Shown here piece after piece: positions 18,728-20,199 of a stretch of 20,199 bases of DNA. Under the pieces are notes generated by a model, which saw only the letters and a list, made by a program, of their open reading frames with translations, did no database searches and was not told the origin of the DNA. How positions within the stretch are numbered: the stretch's first letter is position 1; each line of letters opens with the position of its first letter. Made by a program: the position numbers and the translations under genes. This DNA comes from Oleiagrimonas sp964608595 (lineage in GTDB: Bacteria > Pseudomonadota > Gammaproteobacteria > Xanthomonadales > Rhodanobacteraceae): contig CAZSOU010000041.1 in the NCBI GenBank assembly GCA_964608595.1, positions 1 through 20,199 of the forward strand, in the 5' to 3' direction.

Positions 18728-20199
18728 ATGGACCGCATCCGCAACTTCTCCATCATCGCCCACATCGATCACGGCAAATCCACGCTGGCCGATCGCATCA
18801 TTCAGCTGTGCGGCGGTCTCACGGATCGCGAGATGGCGGCGCAGGTGCTGGATACCAATCCGATCGAGCGCGAACGCGGCATCACCATCAAGTCCCAGTC
18901 GGTGTCGCTGCCGTACGTGGCGCTTGATGGACACACCTACCACCTCAATTTCATCGACACGCCCGGGCACGTGGATTTTTCCTACGAGGTCAGCCGCTCG
19001 CTGGCGGCCTGCGAGGGCGCGCTGCTGGTGGTCGACGCCGCGCAGGGCGTGGAGGCGCAGTCGGTGGCCAACTGTTACACCGCGGTGGAGCAGGGCCTGG
19101 AAGTGGTGCCGGTGCTGAACAAGATCGACTTGCCGACGGCCGATCCGGACAAGGTCAAGGAGGAAATCGAGGCCGTCATCGGCATCGATGCGTCGGACGC
19201 CATTTGTGTCAGCGCCAAGACCGGACAGAACGTGCGCGACGTCCTCGAGGCGATCGTCGCACGCATCCCGCCACCGACGGAGCCCGAATCGGACAAGTTG
19301 CAGGCGTTGATCATCGATTCGTGGTTCGACAACTATCTCGGTGTGGTCATGCTGGTGCGCGTGATGGCCGGCGAAATCAAGTCCGGTGACAAGATCCAGG
19401 TCATGTCCACCGGTCGCAATCATGGCGTCGACGAGGTTGGCGTGTTCACGCCGAAACGCAAGAAACTGGACAAGCTTTCAACCGGCGAAGTGGGCTGGAT
19501 CAACGCCGCCATCAAGGACGTGCATGGCGCGCCGGTGGGCGACACGCTGACGCTTGCCAACGATCCCGCTCCGGAACCGCTGCCGGGTTTCCAGACCATG
19601 CAGCCACGCGTGTTCGCGGGCCTGTTTCCCGTCGACTCGGACGACTACGGCAACTTGCGCGAGGCGCTGGACAAACTTCGCCTCAACGATGCGGCATTGT
19701 TCTTCGAACCCGAGTCCTCCGAGGCCATGGGCTTCGGCTTCCGCTGCGGATTTCTCGGCATGCTGCACATGGAAATCGTGCAGGAACGTCTGGAACGCGA
19801 ATACGACCTGGACCTGGTGACCACCGCGCCGACCGTCGTCTACGAGATTCTCAAGTCCGACGGGTCGGTGGTCGAGCTGGACAACCCGGCCAAACTGCCA
19901 CCTTCACCGCAGGTGGAGGAAATCCGCGAACCGATCATCCTCGCCAATATCCTGGCGCCGCAGGAACATGTCGGCAATGTCATCACGCTGTGCGAAGAAA
20001 AGCGTGGCACGCAGCGCGGCATGCACTACATGGCCAATCAGGTGCAGATCACGTACGAATTGCCGCTGGCGGAAGTGGTGCTGGACTTTTTCGACCGGCT
20101 GAAGTCGGCCACGCGTGGCTATGCGTCGATGGAGTATCAGCATCTGCGTTTCGATGCCGGCCCCTTCGTGCGTGTGGACGTGCTCATCAACGGCGACCG
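18728..20199 (+). CDS. lepA: Elongation factor 4 (LepA), 3' end outside the window
   Basis: EF4 is a translational GTPase that acts on the ribosome and can be membrane-associated. The window holds 490 codons of a family of about 597. GTPase motifs are complete: G1 A11-H-I-D-H-G-K-S18, the R-G-I-T-I switch I, G3 D77-T-P-G-H-V-D83, G4 N131-K-I-D134 and G5 S162-A-K164. Domain 2 and the EF-G-like domains 3 and 5 follow; the G-F-R-C-G-F-L-G-M-L-H-M-E segment is a LepA signature. The LepA C-terminal domain is only begun. The ATG at 18728 gives M-D-R-I-R-N-F-S-I-I-A-H, matching the family start, though no good Shine-Dalgarno is present. It lies 148 bp after mucD with its own probable promoter. Confidence 0.97.
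   Translation, partial: MDRIRNFSIIAHIDHGKSTLADRIIQLCGGLTDREMAAQVLDTNPIERERGITIKSQSVSLPYVALDGHTYHLNFIDTPGHVDFSYEVSRSLAACEGALLVVDAAQGVEAQSVANCYTAVEQGLEVVPVLNKIDLPTADPDKVKEEIEAVIGIDASDAICVSAKTGQNVRDVLEAIVARIPPPTEPESDKLQALIIDSWFDNYLGVVMLVRVMAGEIKSGDKIQVMSTGRNHGVDEVGVFTPKRKKLDKLSTGEVGWINAAIKDVHGAPVGDTLTLANDPAPEPLPGFQTMQPRVFAGLFPVDSDDYGNLREALDKLRLNDAALFFEPESSEAMGFGFRCGFLGMLHMEIVQERLEREYDLDLVTTAPTVVYEILKSDGSVVELDNPAKLPPSPQVEEIREPIILANILAPQEHVGNVITLCEEKRGTQRGMHYMANQVQITYELPLAEVVLDFFDRLKSATRGYASMEYQHLRFDAGPFVRVDVLINGD

Noticed and set aside
17086..18765. A 559-aa minus-strand ORF opposite mucD
   Set aside because: Antisense shadow; mucD has its signal peptide, triad and PDZ domains on the plus strand.

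Overview
The window is GC-rich, densely packed gammaproteobacterial chromosome. It most resembles the Xanthomonadales (Lysobacterales), probably Rhodanobacteraceae or a close relative. The clues are an rpoE-rseA-mucD operon without rseB next to lepA, the DUF2058/SlyX proteins, the REP-type element and near-standard gammaproteobacterial tRNAs. This placement is inference from gene content and remembered family sequences; no search was run. I see no prophage, insertion sequence, CRISPR array or resistance island.

Layout. Positions 1-2366, minus strand: the first 18 codons of parE run off the left edge, then a long three-domain Xaa-Pro aminopeptidase, then a REP-like double hairpin. Positions 2426-3324: a plus-strand cytosine deaminase of the yeast FCY1 type, a rho-independent terminator, and a minus-strand tRNA operon (Ala-GGC, Glu-TTC, Asp-GTC) with a clear promoter. 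Positions 3429-9313, plus strand: a CPA2-type cation/proton antiporter, a periplasmic FkpA-like prolyl isomerase with a strong terminator, then ugd, slyX, a DUF2058 gene and a 10-TM drug/metabolite-type transporter packed end to end. Positions 9357-12146, minus strand: an unrecognised lipoprotein and a FadJ-like bifunctional beta-oxidation enzyme. Positions 12340-15436, plus strand: a small protein and a five-domain GGDEF-EAL protein separated by 1 nt. Positions 15639-20199, plus strand: a probable autoregulatory sigma-E promoter, rpoE, rseA, mucD, a terminator, and lepA running off the right edge.

How it fits together. The best supported theme is envelope stress. RpoE, its anti-sigma factor RseA and the periplasmic protease MucD form one operon, and the FkpA-like chaperone about 10 kb away carries a weaker sigma-E-like promoter candidate. 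The most novel-looking unit is the c-di-GMP module at 12340-15436. Its second protein has an N-terminal receiver fold that has lost every phosphorylation residue I can align. Its small partner resembles the N-terminal domain of Ycf46-like AAA proteins without the ATPase.

Most remaining intergenic space holds hairpins or dyads, listed separately. The only gene-free stretch over 300 bases is 1995-2425; it contains the REP-like element at 2222-2366, and I see nothing firm in 1995-2221.
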